From the NCBI RefSeq assembly GCF_002709775.1, contig NZ_PAQR01000007.1:17986-81985 (forward strand): a stretch of DNA of 64,000 nucleotides, given 5' to 3'. Shown here piece by piece: positions 16,899-26,099 of the stretch. The notes under the pieces were generated by a model. The model was not told the origin of the DNA, did no database searches, and saw only the letters and a list, made by a program, of their open reading frames with translations. The translations under genes were made by a program, and so were the position numbers. The DNA is from Thalassospira sp. (GTDB lineage Bacteria > Pseudomonadota > Alphaproteobacteria > Rhodospirillales > Thalassospiraceae). Each line of letters opens with the position of its first letter. The stretch's first letter is position 1.

Positions 16899-18140
16899 GT
16901 GAACAGCAAACTTTCGTTGGAGAAGGACAAGATCAAGGTTGTCCTGCTCGAAGGTATCCATGAAAACGCTGTAAAGATGTTCAAAGAGGCCGGCTACTCT
17001 AATGTCGACCATTACCCTGCTGCGCTCGACGCGGACGAACTGAAGTCCGTTGTCTCCGAAGCGCACTTTTTGGGCATTCGTTCCCGTACCAAACTCACCG
17101 AAGAAGTCATTGATGCCGCATCCAAGCTGACCTCGATCGGCTGTTTCTGCATCGGCACCAACCAGGTCGATCTGCAGGCCGCTGCCATGCGCGGCATTCC
17201 GGTGTTCAACGCGCCGTATTCCAACACCCGTTCGGTTGCCGAACTGGTGCTTGGTCAGATCATCATGCTGCTGCGTGGTATCCCGAAGCGCAATGCGGCT
17301 GCTCATGAAGGTGGCTGGCTGAAAAACGCCCATGGTTCCTATGAGGCGCGCGGCAAGACGCTGGGCATCATCGGTTATGGCCATATCGGTTCGCAGCTTT
17401 CGGTGCTGGCGGAATCGCTTGGCATGAACGTCATTTACTTTGACGTGGTCAACAAGCTTGCCATGGGCAATGCCAATTCCTGCTCGTCGATGGATGAGCT
17501 TCTGGAAAAGTCTGACGTCGTGTCCCTGCATGTTCCGGCCAACGAGCAGACCAAGAACATGATCACCGCTGCCGAAATCGCCAAGATGAAAAAGGGCGCG
17601 CATCTGATCAATGCCGCACGTGGCAATGTCATCGTCATCGACGATCTGGCCGCCGCCCTTGAAAGCGGTCATCTGGCCGGTGCGGCGCTTGACGTGTTCC
17701 CGGTTGAGCCGGCAGGCAAGGACGAACAGTTCGAAAGCCCGCTGCGTGGCATGGATAACGTTATCCTGACCCCGCATATCGGTGGCTCCACACAGGAAGC
17801 ACAGGAAAATATCGGGATTGAGGTCGCAGACAAGTTGATCACTTATTCCGATAACGGTTCGACCCTTGGGGCTGTGAACTTCCCGGAAGTCTCGCTTCCG
17901 GTCAAGGACCGCACCCATACCCGCTTCATGCATATTCACCGCAACGTTCCGGGCGTGCTGCTTAAGATCAACGATGTGTTTGCCCGTCGTGGCATCAACA
18001 TCAGCGGTCAGTATCTGCGTTCCGAAGGCGGCGTTGGCTATGTGGTCGTCGAAGTCGACAAGGAAATCAAACCGGGCGAGGGCGTTCGCAAGGAACTGTC
18101 TGCCATCGAAGGGACCCTTCGCGTCCGCTTCCTGTTCTGA
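16899..18140 (+). CDS. serA: D-3-phosphoglycerate dehydrogenase
   Basis: A 413-residue NAD-dependent enzyme for the first step of serine synthesis, oxidising 3-phosphoglycerate to phosphohydroxypyruvate. It is the short E. coli type: substrate and NAD domains with GIIGYGHIGSQL (about residues 157-168), RSRTKLTEE, GCFCIGTNQVDL and the catalytic HIGGSTQEAQENIG block, followed directly by a C-terminal ACT domain (about 340-413) for serine feedback. I chose the GTG at 16899, with AAGGA upstream and the VNSKLSLEKDKIKVVLLEG start matching E. coli SerA; the frame is open 28 codons further up. Confidence 0.95.
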   Translation: MNSKLSLEKDKIKVVLLEGIHENAVKMFKEAGYSNVDHYPAALDADELKSVVSEAHFLGIRSRTKLTEEVIDAASKLTSIGCFCIGTNQVDLQAAAMRGIPVFNAPYSNTRSVAELVLGQIIMLLRGIPKRNAAAHEGGWLKNAHGSYEARGKTLGIIGYGHIGSQLSVLAESLGMNVIYFDVVNKLAMGNANSCSSMDELLEKSDVVSLHVPANEQTKNMITAAEIAKMKKGAHLINAARGNVIVIDDLAAALESGHLAGAALDVFPVEPAGKDEQFESPLRGMDNVILTPHIGGSTQEAQENIGIEVADKLITYSDNGSTLGAVNFPEVSLPVKDRTHTRFMHIHRNVPGVLLKINDVFARRGINISGQYLRSEGGVGYVVVEVDKEIKPGEGVRKELSAIEGTLRVRFLF

Positions 18141-18165
18141 TCTGAACAGATCGGTTTAGAAATAC

Positions 18166-18200
18166 AAAAGGGCGGGTGCCAGATGGTACCCGCCCTTTTT
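18166..18200. terminator. Bidirectional intrinsic terminator
   Basis: A 15-bp stem with one mismatch-type pair (18166-18180 and 18185-18199), 4-nt AGAT loop and runs of A and T at the ends. Shared by serA and the convergent GNAT gene. Confidence 0.92.
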
Positions 18201-18221
18201 GTTTGTCTTAATTTGGTTTGC

Positions 18222-18704
18222 TTAAAGCTTGCGATACATCACCAGTGCATCGGTTTCACCCAATGTCGGATGCATGAAGGCGCCGGGCAGGCGGCCGACG
18301 ATCTCAAAGCCCAGTGTCGGCCAAAGGTGAACCGCGGCAGCGTTGCTGGCGATCACGAAATTGAACTGCATGGCGCGGTAGCCAAGCGCCTTGGCGCGCA
18401 CAAGCGAGTCTTCACACATACGTCGCGCAATGCCGCGTCCACTGGCCGCAGGTGACGTCATGTAGCCGCAATTACACACATGTGATCCGCCGCCGCCCTG
18501 GTTTTGGCGGATGTAATAGGTGCCGACCACCTTGCCATCTTCCTCGGCCACCAGCGTTACCTTGTCCTTTCCCATCCAATAGGCAATGACGTCGTCGTCG
18601 GTCATGTCGCTATCAATGGCATAGGTATCACCTGCCCGCAGGATCGGGGCGACGATATCAAGAATGGCGGGGATGTCTTGTTCGGTGGCGGGGCGAATAT
18701 TCAT
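18222..18704 (-). CDS. GNAT family N-acetyltransferase
   Basis: A 160-residue single-domain acetyltransferase starting MNIRPATEQDI. The acetyl-CoA binding region is GYMTSPAASGRGIARRMCEDS (about 88-108), and the last strands contain GFEIVGRLPGAF. Relatives acetylate small molecules or protein N-termini; the substrate cannot be inferred. It follows aat by 45 bases in the same direction, so the two are likely co-transcribed. Confidence 0.88.
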   Translation of the reverse strand: MNIRPATEQDIPAILDIVAPILRAGDTYAIDSDMTDDDVIAYWMGKDKVTLVAEEDGKVVGTYYIRQNQGGGGSHVCNCGYMTSPAASGRGIARRMCEDSLVRAKALGYRAMQFNFVIASNAAAVHLWPTLGFEIVGRLPGAFMHPTLGETDALVMYRKL

Positions 18705-18749
18705 GTGGAACTCGTCGTGGTGTGGAGGTCGTGATGGGCGCTGCAGACT

Positions 18750-19415
18750 TCAGGGCTGCAGATGAGCCTCACTATCGCCGCCCGTCAGCGTTTCTTCAAG
18801 GATTTCCGGATCGACTTCAAACGGAAGGTTGGCACGCCCGGTCAACGCCTTGGCCAGTTCGTTGCGATATCGCTCGCGCGGGATTTCCTCGACCCCGAAC
18901 TGTTTGAGGTGATCATTGACGAACTGCGTATCAAGCAGGCTGTATCCGCCCTGACGCATCAATGCGACCAGATAGACCAAGGCGACCTTTGATGCGTTGG
19001 TGGCACGTGAAAACATGCTTTCGCCAAAGAACGCCTTGCCGAGGCTCACGCCATAAAGACCGCCGACCAACTCGCCGTCTTTCCATGCCTCGATCGAATG
19101 CGCGCAGCCCATCTTGTGAAGCGCGCAATAGGCGTCAAGGATGTTGCTGTTAATCCAGGTGTCATCGCGGGTATCGGTCGGTTCTGCACAGGCGCGGATC
19201 ACGTCGGGAAAGGCACGGTCGACATGGATTTTATAGGTGCCCTTGCGCACTTCCTTACGCAGGCTGCGCGGCACGTGGAAGCCATCAAGCGGCAAGACAC
19301 CACGCCATTCCGGATCGATCCAGTAAAGTGTTGGATCATCATGGCTTTCGGCCATCGGAAACAGGCCGACGGAATAGGCTCGGATCAAAAGATCAGGGGT
19401 CAGCTGGTTTGACAT
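18750..19415 (-). CDS. aat: Leucyl/phenylalanyl-tRNA--protein transferase
   Basis: A 221-residue enzyme that adds Leu or Phe from aminoacyl-tRNA to proteins with N-terminal Arg or Lys, creating N-degrons read by ClpS/ClpAP. Signature blocks are GLFPMAE near residue 18, [30 protein letters not shown] with [17 protein letters not shown] and [11 protein letters not shown]. Length is normal. The cognate adaptor and unfoldase (clpS, clpA) are 7-9 kb upstream in this window. Confidence 0.96.
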   Translation of the reverse strand: MSNQLTPDLLIRAYSVGLFPMAESHDDPTLYWIDPEWRGVLPLDGFHVPRSLRKEVRKGTYKIHVDRAFPDVIRACAEPTDTRDDTWINSNILDAYCALHKMGCAHSIEAWKDGELVGGLYGVSLGKAFFGESMFSRATNASKVALVYLVALMRQGGYSLLDTQFVNDHLKQFGVEEIPRERYRNELAKALTGRANLPFEVDPEILEETLTGGDSEAHLQP

Positions 19416-19567
19416 GATCGCAGTGATAATTGCTCTGGTCCTGTTTGTCTGGTGTCAGTTTACATATGAGAGACCCGGTCGGTCCCGACAAGGTCATCAC
19501 ACATCCCAGTCTGAACCGGACTTTTATAATAGGGAAGCTTGATTAACGTTTTGATGTGGATCGGAAA

Positions 19568-19598
19568 CAAAAAAACGGGAACCCGAAGGTTCCCGTTT
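19568..19598 (-). terminator. Intrinsic terminator of the accBC operon
   Basis: Perfect 11-bp stem (19573-19583 with 19588-19598); on the minus strand the loop reads TTCG and a T-run follows, as expected for a strong terminator 21 bases after the accC stop. Confidence 0.95.
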
Positions 19599-19618
19599 GA
19601 AATCGGATAGAACGCTGA

Positions 19619-20968
19619 TCACAGCGTTTTTTTCATGCCCATGAACTTTTCCAGCCAGTGGATGTCGTAATCCCCTTTCTGGATGTCCGGGTTGGACAGA
19701 AGCGTCTGATGCAGCGGAATGGTGGTTTTGATACCACCAATCGCATATTCCGCCAGCGCACGGCGCAGGCGCATCATGCATTCTTCACGGTCACGACCAT
19801 GCACAATCAGCTTTGCGATCATGCTGTCGTAATAGGGCGGAATCGAATAACCGGTATAGATGCCGCTATCGACACGCACGCCAAGACCGCCCGGTGCATG
19901 ATATTCCTTGATCTTGCCCGGTGACGGAACAAAGGTCTGCGGATCTTCGGCATTGATACGGCATTCAATCGCATGACCATGAATTTCAAGGTCTTCCTGC
20001 TTGAATGACAGCTCAAGACCAGCTGCAACGCGGATCTGTTCACGCACAAGGTCAACACCGGAAATCATTTCAGTTACCGGGTGTTCGACCTGCAGGCGGG
20101 TGTTCATTTCGATGAAATAGAACTCGCCGTTTTCATACAGGAACTCGATCGTACCGGCATTGCGATAGCCCATGCCGATCATGGCATTGGCAACAGTGGA
20201 GCCGATGCGTTCGCGTTCTTCCGGTGTCAGGGTCGGAGACGGAGCTTCTTCAAGTACCTTCTGGTGACGACGCTGCAAGGAGCAATCGCGTTCAAACAGG
20301 TGAACGGCGTTGCCATGCATGTCACCAATGACCTGCAATTCGATGTGGCGCGGCTTGCCAAGGTACTTTTCCATGTAAACGGCGGCATTGCCAAAGTTCT
20401 GCAATGCTTCCTTACGGGTCATGGAAAAGGCTTCGGCAAGGTCTTCCTCGCGCTCGACCACTTTCATGCCGCGACCGCCGCCGCCGCCCGATGCCTTGAT
20501 CAGGACCGGATAGCCGATGTCCTTGGCGCATTTGCGGGCTTCGTCAACGGTGGTGATTTCACCATCAGACCCCGGCACACACGGAATACCAAGCTTCTCG
20601 GCGGTCTGTTTTGCCGTGATCTTGTCACCCATGGTGCGGATATGTTCCGGCGTCGGGCCGATGAAGGTAAAGCCGTGCTCTTCGACCATGGATGCGAAAT
20701 CGGCACTTTCCGACAGGAAGCCGTAGCCCGGATGGATGGCTTCGGCACCGGTGATTTCAGCAGCCGAAAGAATGGCCGGAATGTTGAGATAGCTGTCTTT
20801 GGATGCTGCCGGACCGATGCAGACCGATTCGTCGGCCAGACGCACATGCATGGCGTCCGCATCGGCAGTGGAATGCACCGCGACAGTTTTGATGCCCATT
20901 TCGCGGCAGGCGCGCTGAATACGAAGCGCGATTTCACCACGGTTGGCAATCAGGATTTTGTCGAACAT
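19619..20968 (-). CDS. accC: Acetyl-CoA carboxylase, biotin carboxylase subunit
   Basis: A 449-residue ATP-grasp enzyme that carboxylates the biotin of AccB, committing carbon to fatty acid synthesis. It starts [17 protein letters not shown] and shows HPGYGFLSE, the Gly-rich ATP loop [12 protein letters not shown] (about 159-170), [19 protein letters not shown] and the C-terminal domain. Length matches the family exactly. It lies 17 bases after accB and is followed by a strong terminator. Confidence 0.98.
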   Translation of the reverse strand: MFDKILIANRGEIALRIQRACREMGIKTVAVHSTADADAMHVRLADESVCIGPAASKDSYLNIPAILSAAEITGAEAIHPGYGFLSESADFASMVEEHGFTFIGPTPEHIRTMGDKITAKQTAEKLGIPCVPGSDGEITTVDEARKCAKDIGYPVLIKASGGGGGRGMKVVEREEDLAEAFSMTRKEALQNFGNAAVYMEKYLGKPRHIELQVIGDMHGNAVHLFERDCSLQRRHQKVLEEAPSPTLTPEERERIGSTVANAMIGMGYRNAGTIEFLYENGEFYFIEMNTRLQVEHPVTEMISGVDLVREQIRVAAGLELSFKQEDLEIHGHAIECRINAEDPQTFVPSPGKIKEYHAPGGLGVRVDSGIYTGYSIPPYYDSMIAKLIVHGRDREECMMRLRRALAEYAIGGIKTTIPLHQTLLSNPDIQKGDYDIHWLEKFMGMKKTL

Positions 20969-20985
20969 GCGGTTGATACCCCGGC

Positions 20986-21435
20986 TTATTCAATAATGAC
21001 TAGCGGCTCGTCATATTCGACCGGATGGCCGTCGGTCGCCAGAATCTGGGTGACCTTGCCCGATTTCGGGGCGCGGATCGGGTTGAAGGTCTTCATCGCT
21101 TCGATCAGCATCAGGGTCTGACCTTCGGAAACCGAGGAGCCAACCGAGATAAACGGTGCTGCACCCGGTTCCGGTGCGAAATAGACAACGCCGACCATCG
21201 GCGATTTAACCGCACCCGGGTGGGATCCGGCATCAGACGGTGCCGCAGCGGCAGGTGCCGCAGCCGGTGCCGGCGCAGCAGCAGGGGCGGCAGCCGGAGC
21301 AGCAACCATGGTGCCCTGACGGGCGACGCGAATGCGGTTGTCACCTGCGGCAACTTCAATTTCGGTCAGATTGGTGTCGTCCAGCAGCTCTGCGAGCTGG
21401 CGAATGGCGTCATTGTCGATGTTGAACTTGCTCAT
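20986..21435 (-). CDS. accB: Biotin carboxyl carrier protein of acetyl-CoA carboxylase
   Basis: A 149-residue carrier with an N-terminal helix-strand segment ([11 protein letters not shown]), an Ala/Pro-rich linker (about 48-70) and the C-terminal biotinyl domain. The biotinylated lysine is in EAMKT (about residue 114), preceded by the thumb-type [11 protein letters not shown]. First gene of the accBC pair; no aroQ lies upstream as in many bacteria. Confidence 0.97.
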   Translation of the reverse strand: MSKFNIDNDAIRQLAELLDDTNLTEIEVAAGDNRIRVARQGTMVAAPAAAPAAAPAPAAAPAAAAPSDAGSHPGAVKSPMVGVVYFAPEPGAAPFISVGSSVSEGQTLMLIEAMKTFNPIRAPKSGKVTQILATDGHPVEYDEPLVIIE

Positions 21436-22019
21436 TTCGATATCTTTATGATGGTGTGTGGATCAATCCGCGCATGGCATCCAGGGCGTTCTTGGTGCTC
21501 CGGGAGCCAAAGCCATAGATCATGCCGTTTAAAGCTTTCGAGACGTATAATTCGTGTCTGAATGCATTCCGCTTTTGAATGTTGGACAGATGAAACCCGA
21601 ATTTCGCCAACGCAGAAGCGGCGAAAGGATCAAGGTTCGCAACCGATGTGTGCGTATATGCCTTAGCATTGCCAAGAATGCCAGAGTCTTCTTGTCGGTT
21701 TTGTCTAAAACCAGTCAACTCGTTCACTTCCATTCTTGCTTCGGGGCATTCGATGCACTTCTGTCCGCAGGGCATCCAGTCCCTGCATGCCCAACATTTG
21801 GTGTTGCGTTTATAACACGACTAAAGTCTGACGCAACTTTGCATTGGCCTTTGCAACGCCGCCTTGATGGCGAAGAGGTCTGGCTTATGTCTGGCCAGTG
21901 GGATCGGCTATGTGGACAAAGCCAAAAAGGTACGCAAGACAGCTTGCTTCGGGCGAATGTGCTGCGCATACTGCGCGGCAATCGTGAAGATTTTGATACC
22001 AAAGGGATGAAACGAAAAG
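21436..22019. other. 584-base gap between divergent accB and thiSG
   Basis: Small open frames exist here on both strands but none has plausible codon use, a ribosome site or a recognisable protein. It presumably contains the divergent promoters. I looked for a TPP riboswitch before thiSG and do not see the conserved CTGAGA and related blocks. Confidence 0.5.
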
Positions 22020-23015
22020 ATGCGTCTGACGATCAACGGTGAAGACCGCACCATCGAAAATGCCGGAAACGTTGCCGAACTTCTTGGCGAACTTGGAATC
22101 GCCCAGACCAAGGTCGCGGTTGAGCGCAATCTGGAAATCGTTCCCAAGACGGCCTACAGCGAAACACCGCTTGCCGAGGGCGACAAATTCGAAATCGTCC
22201 ATTTCATCGGCGGCGGTTCGCATGAGGCCGGTTTGGCGGCGGCAGACGACGATGGCTTCGTCGTTGCGGGCAAGAAATTCTCATCCCGTCTTCTGGTTGG
22301 TACCGGTAAATACAAGGATTTCGAAGAAACCAAAATCGCGATTGAGGCATCGGGGGCGGAAATCGTCACCGTTGCTGTCCGCCGCGTGAACCTGACTGAC
22401 CCGAACCAGCCGATGCTGGTCGATTATGTCGATCCGAAAAAATATACCTATCTGCCGAATACTGCGGGCTGCTTTACCGCCGACGATGCCGTGCGGACCT
22501 TGCGTCTTGCGCGCGAAGCGGGCGGCTGGAACCTGGTGAAGCTTGAAGTGCTGGGCGATCAGGCAACGCTGTATCCCAATATGCCTGAAACGCTGACGGC
22601 GGCCGAAGCGCTGATCAAGGATGGCTTTGATGTGATGGTCTACTGCAGCGATGACCCCATTCAGGCCAAGATGCTCGAAGACATGGGCTGCTGCGCGATC
22701 ATGCCGCTGGGATCCCTGATCGGATCGGGCATGGGGATTTTGAACCCGGTCAATATCGCGCTGATCAAGGAAAACGCCAATGTGCCGGTTCTGGTTGATG
22801 CCGGGGTCGGGACCGCATCGGACGCCGCGGTTGCCATGGAGCTTGGCTGTGACGGTGTTTTGATGAATACCGCAATCGCCGGGGCAAAGGATCCGATCCG
22901 CATGGCGCGTGCGATGAAACATGCGATCATTGCCGGGCGTGAATCCTTCCTGGCTGGCCGCATGCCGAAAAAGAAATACGCTGATCCGTCTTCGCCATTG
23001 GCCGGAATCATCTGA
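22020..23015 (+). CDS. Fused sulfur carrier protein ThiS and thiazole synthase ThiG
   Basis: A 331-residue fusion. Residues 1-66 are ThiS ([21 protein letters not shown]), with the usual C-terminal Gly-Gly appearing internally as FIGGGSH. After a short linker, ThiG begins about residue 78 ([21 protein letters not shown]) with LVKLEVLGD, whose Lys forms the Schiff base with deoxyxylulose phosphate, then GSGMGILNP and [10 protein letters not shown]. It makes the thiazole half of thiamine. Normally ThiS must end in free GG to be thiocarboxylated, so cleavage or another route is implied. Such fusions are known in some alphaproteobacteria. A terminator follows. Confidence 0.94.
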   Translation: MRLTINGEDRTIENAGNVAELLGELGIAQTKVAVERNLEIVPKTAYSETPLAEGDKFEIVHFIGGGSHEAGLAAADDDGFVVAGKKFSSRLLVGTGKYKDFEETKIAIEASGAEIVTVAVRRVNLTDPNQPMLVDYVDPKKYTYLPNTAGCFTADDAVRTLRLAREAGGWNLVKLEVLGDQATLYPNMPETLTAAEALIKDGFDVMVYCSDDPIQAKMLEDMGCCAIMPLGSLIGSGMGILNPVNIALIKENANVPVLVDAGVGTASDAAVAMELGCDGVLMNTAIAGAKDPIRMARAMKHAIIAGRESFLAGRMPKKKYADPSSPLAGII

Positions 23016-23040
23016 TCAGCAAATGTTTGCGAGATACGAC

Positions 23041-23086
23041 AAAATCAAAGGGCCGTTTCGAATATGAAACGGGCCTTTGATTTTTT
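23041..23086. terminator. Bidirectional intrinsic terminator
   Basis: Long 19-base arms with one G-G mismatch (23041-23059 and 23066-23084), 6-nt loop and T-run. Lies between thiSG and the convergent DsbA-like gene. Confidence 0.92.
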
Positions 23087-23149
23087 ATTACGGCGGCGAG
23101 ACAACCAAACTGCACATGTTGGCCGTTTCGCGATACCTGTCTGTTTGGA

Positions 23150-23911
23150 TCAGGAAGCGTCTTTCAGGCCGGCATCGACCAGCGCGTTGACGCGATCCAT
23201 ATCCGCACCTGATACCATGGTGCCGTTGATCAGGAAGGCCGGGGTGCCGGAAATGCCAACTGCATGGGCCATCGCCGAATATTGCGAAATCATACCGGTG
23301 ATTTCAGGTGCCTTCATGTCTTCAAGCATCTGGTCAACATCAACACCGGCACCGGCTGCCAGTTCATTGATGCGGTCCTGATCAAGAAGGCCACGGTTGG
23401 TCATGAAGGCTTCGTGGGTTTCCATGTATTTTCCCTGCTTGGCTGCGGCCAGAGCCGCGCGCGCGGCAAGGGTGCTTTCTTCGCGCAGGATCGGGAATTC
23501 GATAAAGAGGGTGCGGACCTTGCCGTCACTGTTTTCGACAATTTCCTTCACGCCATCAAATGCGCGTTTGCAGTATCCGCAGTGATAATCAAAGAACTCG
23601 ATCACGGTGACCGGCGCATCCACCGGGCCGACGGACGGAACGCTGCTGTCAGCCACAAGCGCATCCCAGACTGGAACAATGGCTTCTGCCTGCTGGCGGG
23701 ACTGCTCAGCCGCCTGCCATGACTGAACATTCTGGATGGCGCGCAGCAGGACGTCCGGATTATCAAGCAGATATTGTTCAATAACGCCTTCGATTTCAGC
23801 TTTCTGGTCGGTGCTGAGTGCATCCTGAGCCATGGCAACATTTGCACCAAACAGCATGCTCATGCCAAGAGCCGTACCTGCAACAAAGCGTTTTGCGATC
23901 TGGGAAGTCAT
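23150..23911 (-). CDS. DsbA-family thiol-disulfide protein (ScsC/Com1-like)
   Basis: A 253-residue periplasmic protein with a signal peptide (to about 28, AMA/QD). An N-terminal helical segment like ScsC_N (LSTDQKAEIEGVIEQYLLDNPDVL) may drive oligomerisation. The thioredoxin-fold DsbA domain has the active-site CGYC (about residue 115) and the cis-Pro loop GTPAF. ScsC-type proteins act as disulfide isomerases or oxidases; which applies here is open. No DsbB or ScsB neighbour is visible. Confidence 0.9.
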   Translation of the reverse strand: MTSQIAKRFVAGTALGMSMLFGANVAMAQDALSTDQKAEIEGVIEQYLLDNPDVLLRAIQNVQSWQAAEQSRQQAEAIVPVWDALVADSSVPSVGPVDAPVTVIEFFDYHCGYCKRAFDGVKEIVENSDGKVRTLFIEFPILREESTLAARAALAAAKQGKYMETHEAFMTNRGLLDQDRINELAAGAGVDVDQMLEDMKAPEITGMISQYSAMAHAVGISGTPAFLINGTMVSGADMDRVNALVDAGLKDAS

Positions 23912-23999
23912 AGGGCGTCCTTTTGTCTCTCTGGTCAGTGGTGACGGGATGTACCTGACCCTGATTGAATGTGATGGTTTTTGATACGTGATCTGGTTG

Positions 24000-24707
24000 C
24001 TAACGGGAAAGTAAAATATGCGTTAGGTGTGTGACACTGTTCTCTACCGGGGCATGATCCGTGCCCGACACCAGTCCGATCCAGACAAGGCGGACCTCGT
24101 CTGCGGGCGCATCTGGCCAATAACGTCGATAAAGTGTTGCCAGATCAAAATATTCCCTGTGCCATTCCCCATAACGTACCGAATACTGGCCAATCGCAAT
24201 GCGGACTTCATGATCTATACCCGGTTTCCCCGATCCAAGATCGTTTTCAGTCCAGCTGCCCTGCGCTTGTCGCCGGAAACCCAGAACCAGTTCAACATCG
24301 CCGACCTGTGCGGCACTGTTAAATTGCCAGTCAAAGGACAGGAACGGGGATGCCAGAACGATGACGTTGGTTCTTCGTCCAATTTCAAACGATCCCAGTC
24401 CCGGTCGGGCGGCAAGGGCAATGCGCCCGTCCTTGTCTTCCCAACTGAGCGGCCCGGGATCACCATTCTGGCGCACCTGCCAATAGCGCGGCGGGTTGCT
24501 AAGCGAAAATGGCGCATAAAGCAGTTTTAGATCACCGCCAACATCCACACCCGCACCGGGCAGGGAGCAGCCGGCCAGACTGCTGATCAAGCTCACGGTG
24601 CCCAATGTTCCTGCTGTTTGGATCACAGACGCCAAAAGACCCCTACGTGTGAACGCACGGGTCTTGGGAGACGTGTTGGGTGGGGCAGCGGTGTGGGGCG
24701 TGCTCAA
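24000..24707 (-). CDS. Putative lipoprotein, possibly DUF3047-like
   Basis: A 235-residue protein with a twin-arginine-like N-terminus (TRRGLLASV), a hydrophobic helix and a lipobox (SSLAGC, Cys about 47). The mature part is probably beta-rich: PPRYWQVRQNG, then FLSFDWQF and VELVLGFRR. This pattern of a weak first strand followed by a [LF]S[FW][DR]W core recalls DUF3047, but the match is too weak to assert. Its ATG overlaps the stop of the upstream M48 protease gene by four bases (ATGA), so it is translationally coupled and probably works in the same outer-membrane quality-control process. Confidence 0.7.
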   Translation of the reverse strand: MSTPHTAAPPNTSPKTRAFTRRGLLASVIQTAGTLGTVSLISSLAGCSLPGAGVDVGGDLKLLYAPFSLSNPPRYWQVRQNGDPGPLSWEDKDGRIALAARPGLGSFEIGRRTNVIVLASPFLSFDWQFNSAAQVGDVELVLGFRRQAQGSWTENDLGSGKPGIDHEVRIAIGQYSVRYGEWHREYFDLATLYRRYWPDAPADEVRLVWIGLVSGTDHAPVENSVTHLTHILLSR

Positions 24708-26059
24708 TTGGGTTTGTCCTGACCCGGCACACCATCAGGGTTGGTAGCCTGCAGGATATCCTGCGCGCGCAGCCAGGTTGCCGTTCCCTTTTCAAGTTTC
24801 CGGTCGGCCTGCACCGCGTGATAGCTTGCGGCCTGTCGATCACCGGTCAAAAGGCTGTATTCCGCCTGTGAAAGCGACGCTTCACCCTCGTTACCCAGAC
24901 GGTTTTCAATAATCGCGCGGAAACGCCATGCCGATGCATTGCCGCGTTCGCGTGACAAAACCCCGATCAAGTTTTCCTTGGCCGGCGCAAGATAGGCTTC
25001 ATCACCAGTTTCGATCATCGCATGCGCCAGAAGCAACCGGATCAACGGTGCCCCGTTAGACAGGTCGGTTGCCTGCTGCAATGGCGGGATGGCATCGCGC
25101 GCACGGCCGAATTCCAGAAGAATCTGTCCTTTCAGTTCCTCGAAATACGGGTTGGACGGTTCGTCTACGATCAGGCCTTCGATGATCTCAAGCGCTGGTT
25201 CAAGCTGTGAGTCGCGATAATAGGCGATGGAACGCGCATAGCGCGCCGGAATGCTCGTATCGCTTTCCGGATAGGTGCGCATCGTATTCTGGATATGGTT
25301 GGTAAAGGCAAACAGCTTGGCGCGCATGCGGGCATGGCGTTCGTAAAGTTCCGGGCTGACCTTGGCATCCTTGAGCGGCGAGTTGGCCACATAGTTCTCA
25401 AGAAAATCGACACGCTCAACCGTCAGCGGGTGGCTTCGCAGATACGGGTCCTGGCTTGCCGTACTCAGCAATTCCTGACCTTCAAGCGTTTCCATGAATT
25501 CCATCATCCCGCGCGATGAAATGCCGGCCTCTGTTAAATACTTCACACCAGCCTGATCAGCACTGCTTTCCTGGGTTCGGGAATAGGCAAGGAAGTTACG
25601 GGTTGCCACGTTCTGACCACCCAGAATGGCGGCCGTGCCAACGTCAGAACGGCCCGCAGCAACACCTGCGGCAACACCGGCAATGGTTGAAAGAATGGAG
25701 ATCGCAGACGCATTGCGCAGCTGGTCATGAACGCGCGAAAGATGGCCGCCCGATATGTGGCCGGTCTCGTGGGCAACAACGCCGATAACCTGTTCGGGAG
25801 TCTCTGCTTTTAACAACAGCCCAGTATTGATAAAAAGCTTTTGGCCCCCGGCAACAAATGCGTTCAAGCTGTTGTCGGAAACGATATAAATGGACACGCC
25901 ATTCGGATCGAGGCCAGCTGCCCTGAAAATGGGCGTGGCATACATCCGGAGGGTTTCCTCGATCTCTGTATCGCGGATAAAAGAGCGACCCTGCGCGAAA
26001 ACCGTGCTAGGCAGGGCAACAAGGAAAATGGCAGTGAGAGTAATAATGCGTCTGAGCAA
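24704..26059 (-). CDS. Periplasmic M48-family metalloprotease with TPR domain (BepA-like)
   Basis: About 451 residues: signal peptide (LRRIITLTAIFLVALPSTVFA), the M48 protease domain with zinc motif HETGH (in GVVAHETGHISGGH), a distal Glu in ESSADQAG, then helical TPR-like repeats over the last 200 residues. This is the BepA/YfgC architecture, which assembles or degrades outer-membrane proteins such as LptD. I place the start at the TTG at 26059, directly before the signal peptide and with GGAACG upstream; a TTG at 26113 gives an unlikely 18-residue extension into the divergent gene. No ATG is suitable. Confidence 0.9.
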   Translation of the reverse strand: MLRRIITLTAIFLVALPSTVFAQGRSFIRDTEIEETLRMYATPIFRAAGLDPNGVSIYIVSDNSLNAFVAGGQKLFINTGLLLKAETPEQVIGVVAHETGHISGGHLSRVHDQLRNASAISILSTIAGVAAGVAAGRSDVGTAAILGGQNVATRNFLAYSRTQESSADQAGVKYLTEAGISSRGMMEFMETLEGQELLSTASQDPYLRSHPLTVERVDFLENYVANSPLKDAKVSPELYERHARMRAKLFAFTNHIQNTMRTYPESDTSIPARYARSIAYYRDSQLEPALEIIEGLIVDEPSNPYFEELKGQILLEFGRARDAIPPLQQATDLSNGAPLIRLLLAHAMIETGDEAYLAPAKENLIGVLSRERGNASAWRFRAIIENRLGNEGEASLSQAEYSLLTGDRQAASYHAVQADRKLEKGTATWLRAQDILQATNPDGVPGQDKPN

Positions 26060-26099
26060 AATGTGCGTTCCATATTTTCGTTCGACTGATGTCGGTTCC

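Noticed and set aside
21436..22019. TPP riboswitch before thiSG
   Set aside because: The CTGAGA and related conserved blocks are not present.
21554..22042. Plus-strand open frame of 162 codons between accB and thiSG
   Set aside because: It overlaps the thiSG start, has no ribosome site or recognisable domain, and its composition is unlike the real genes.
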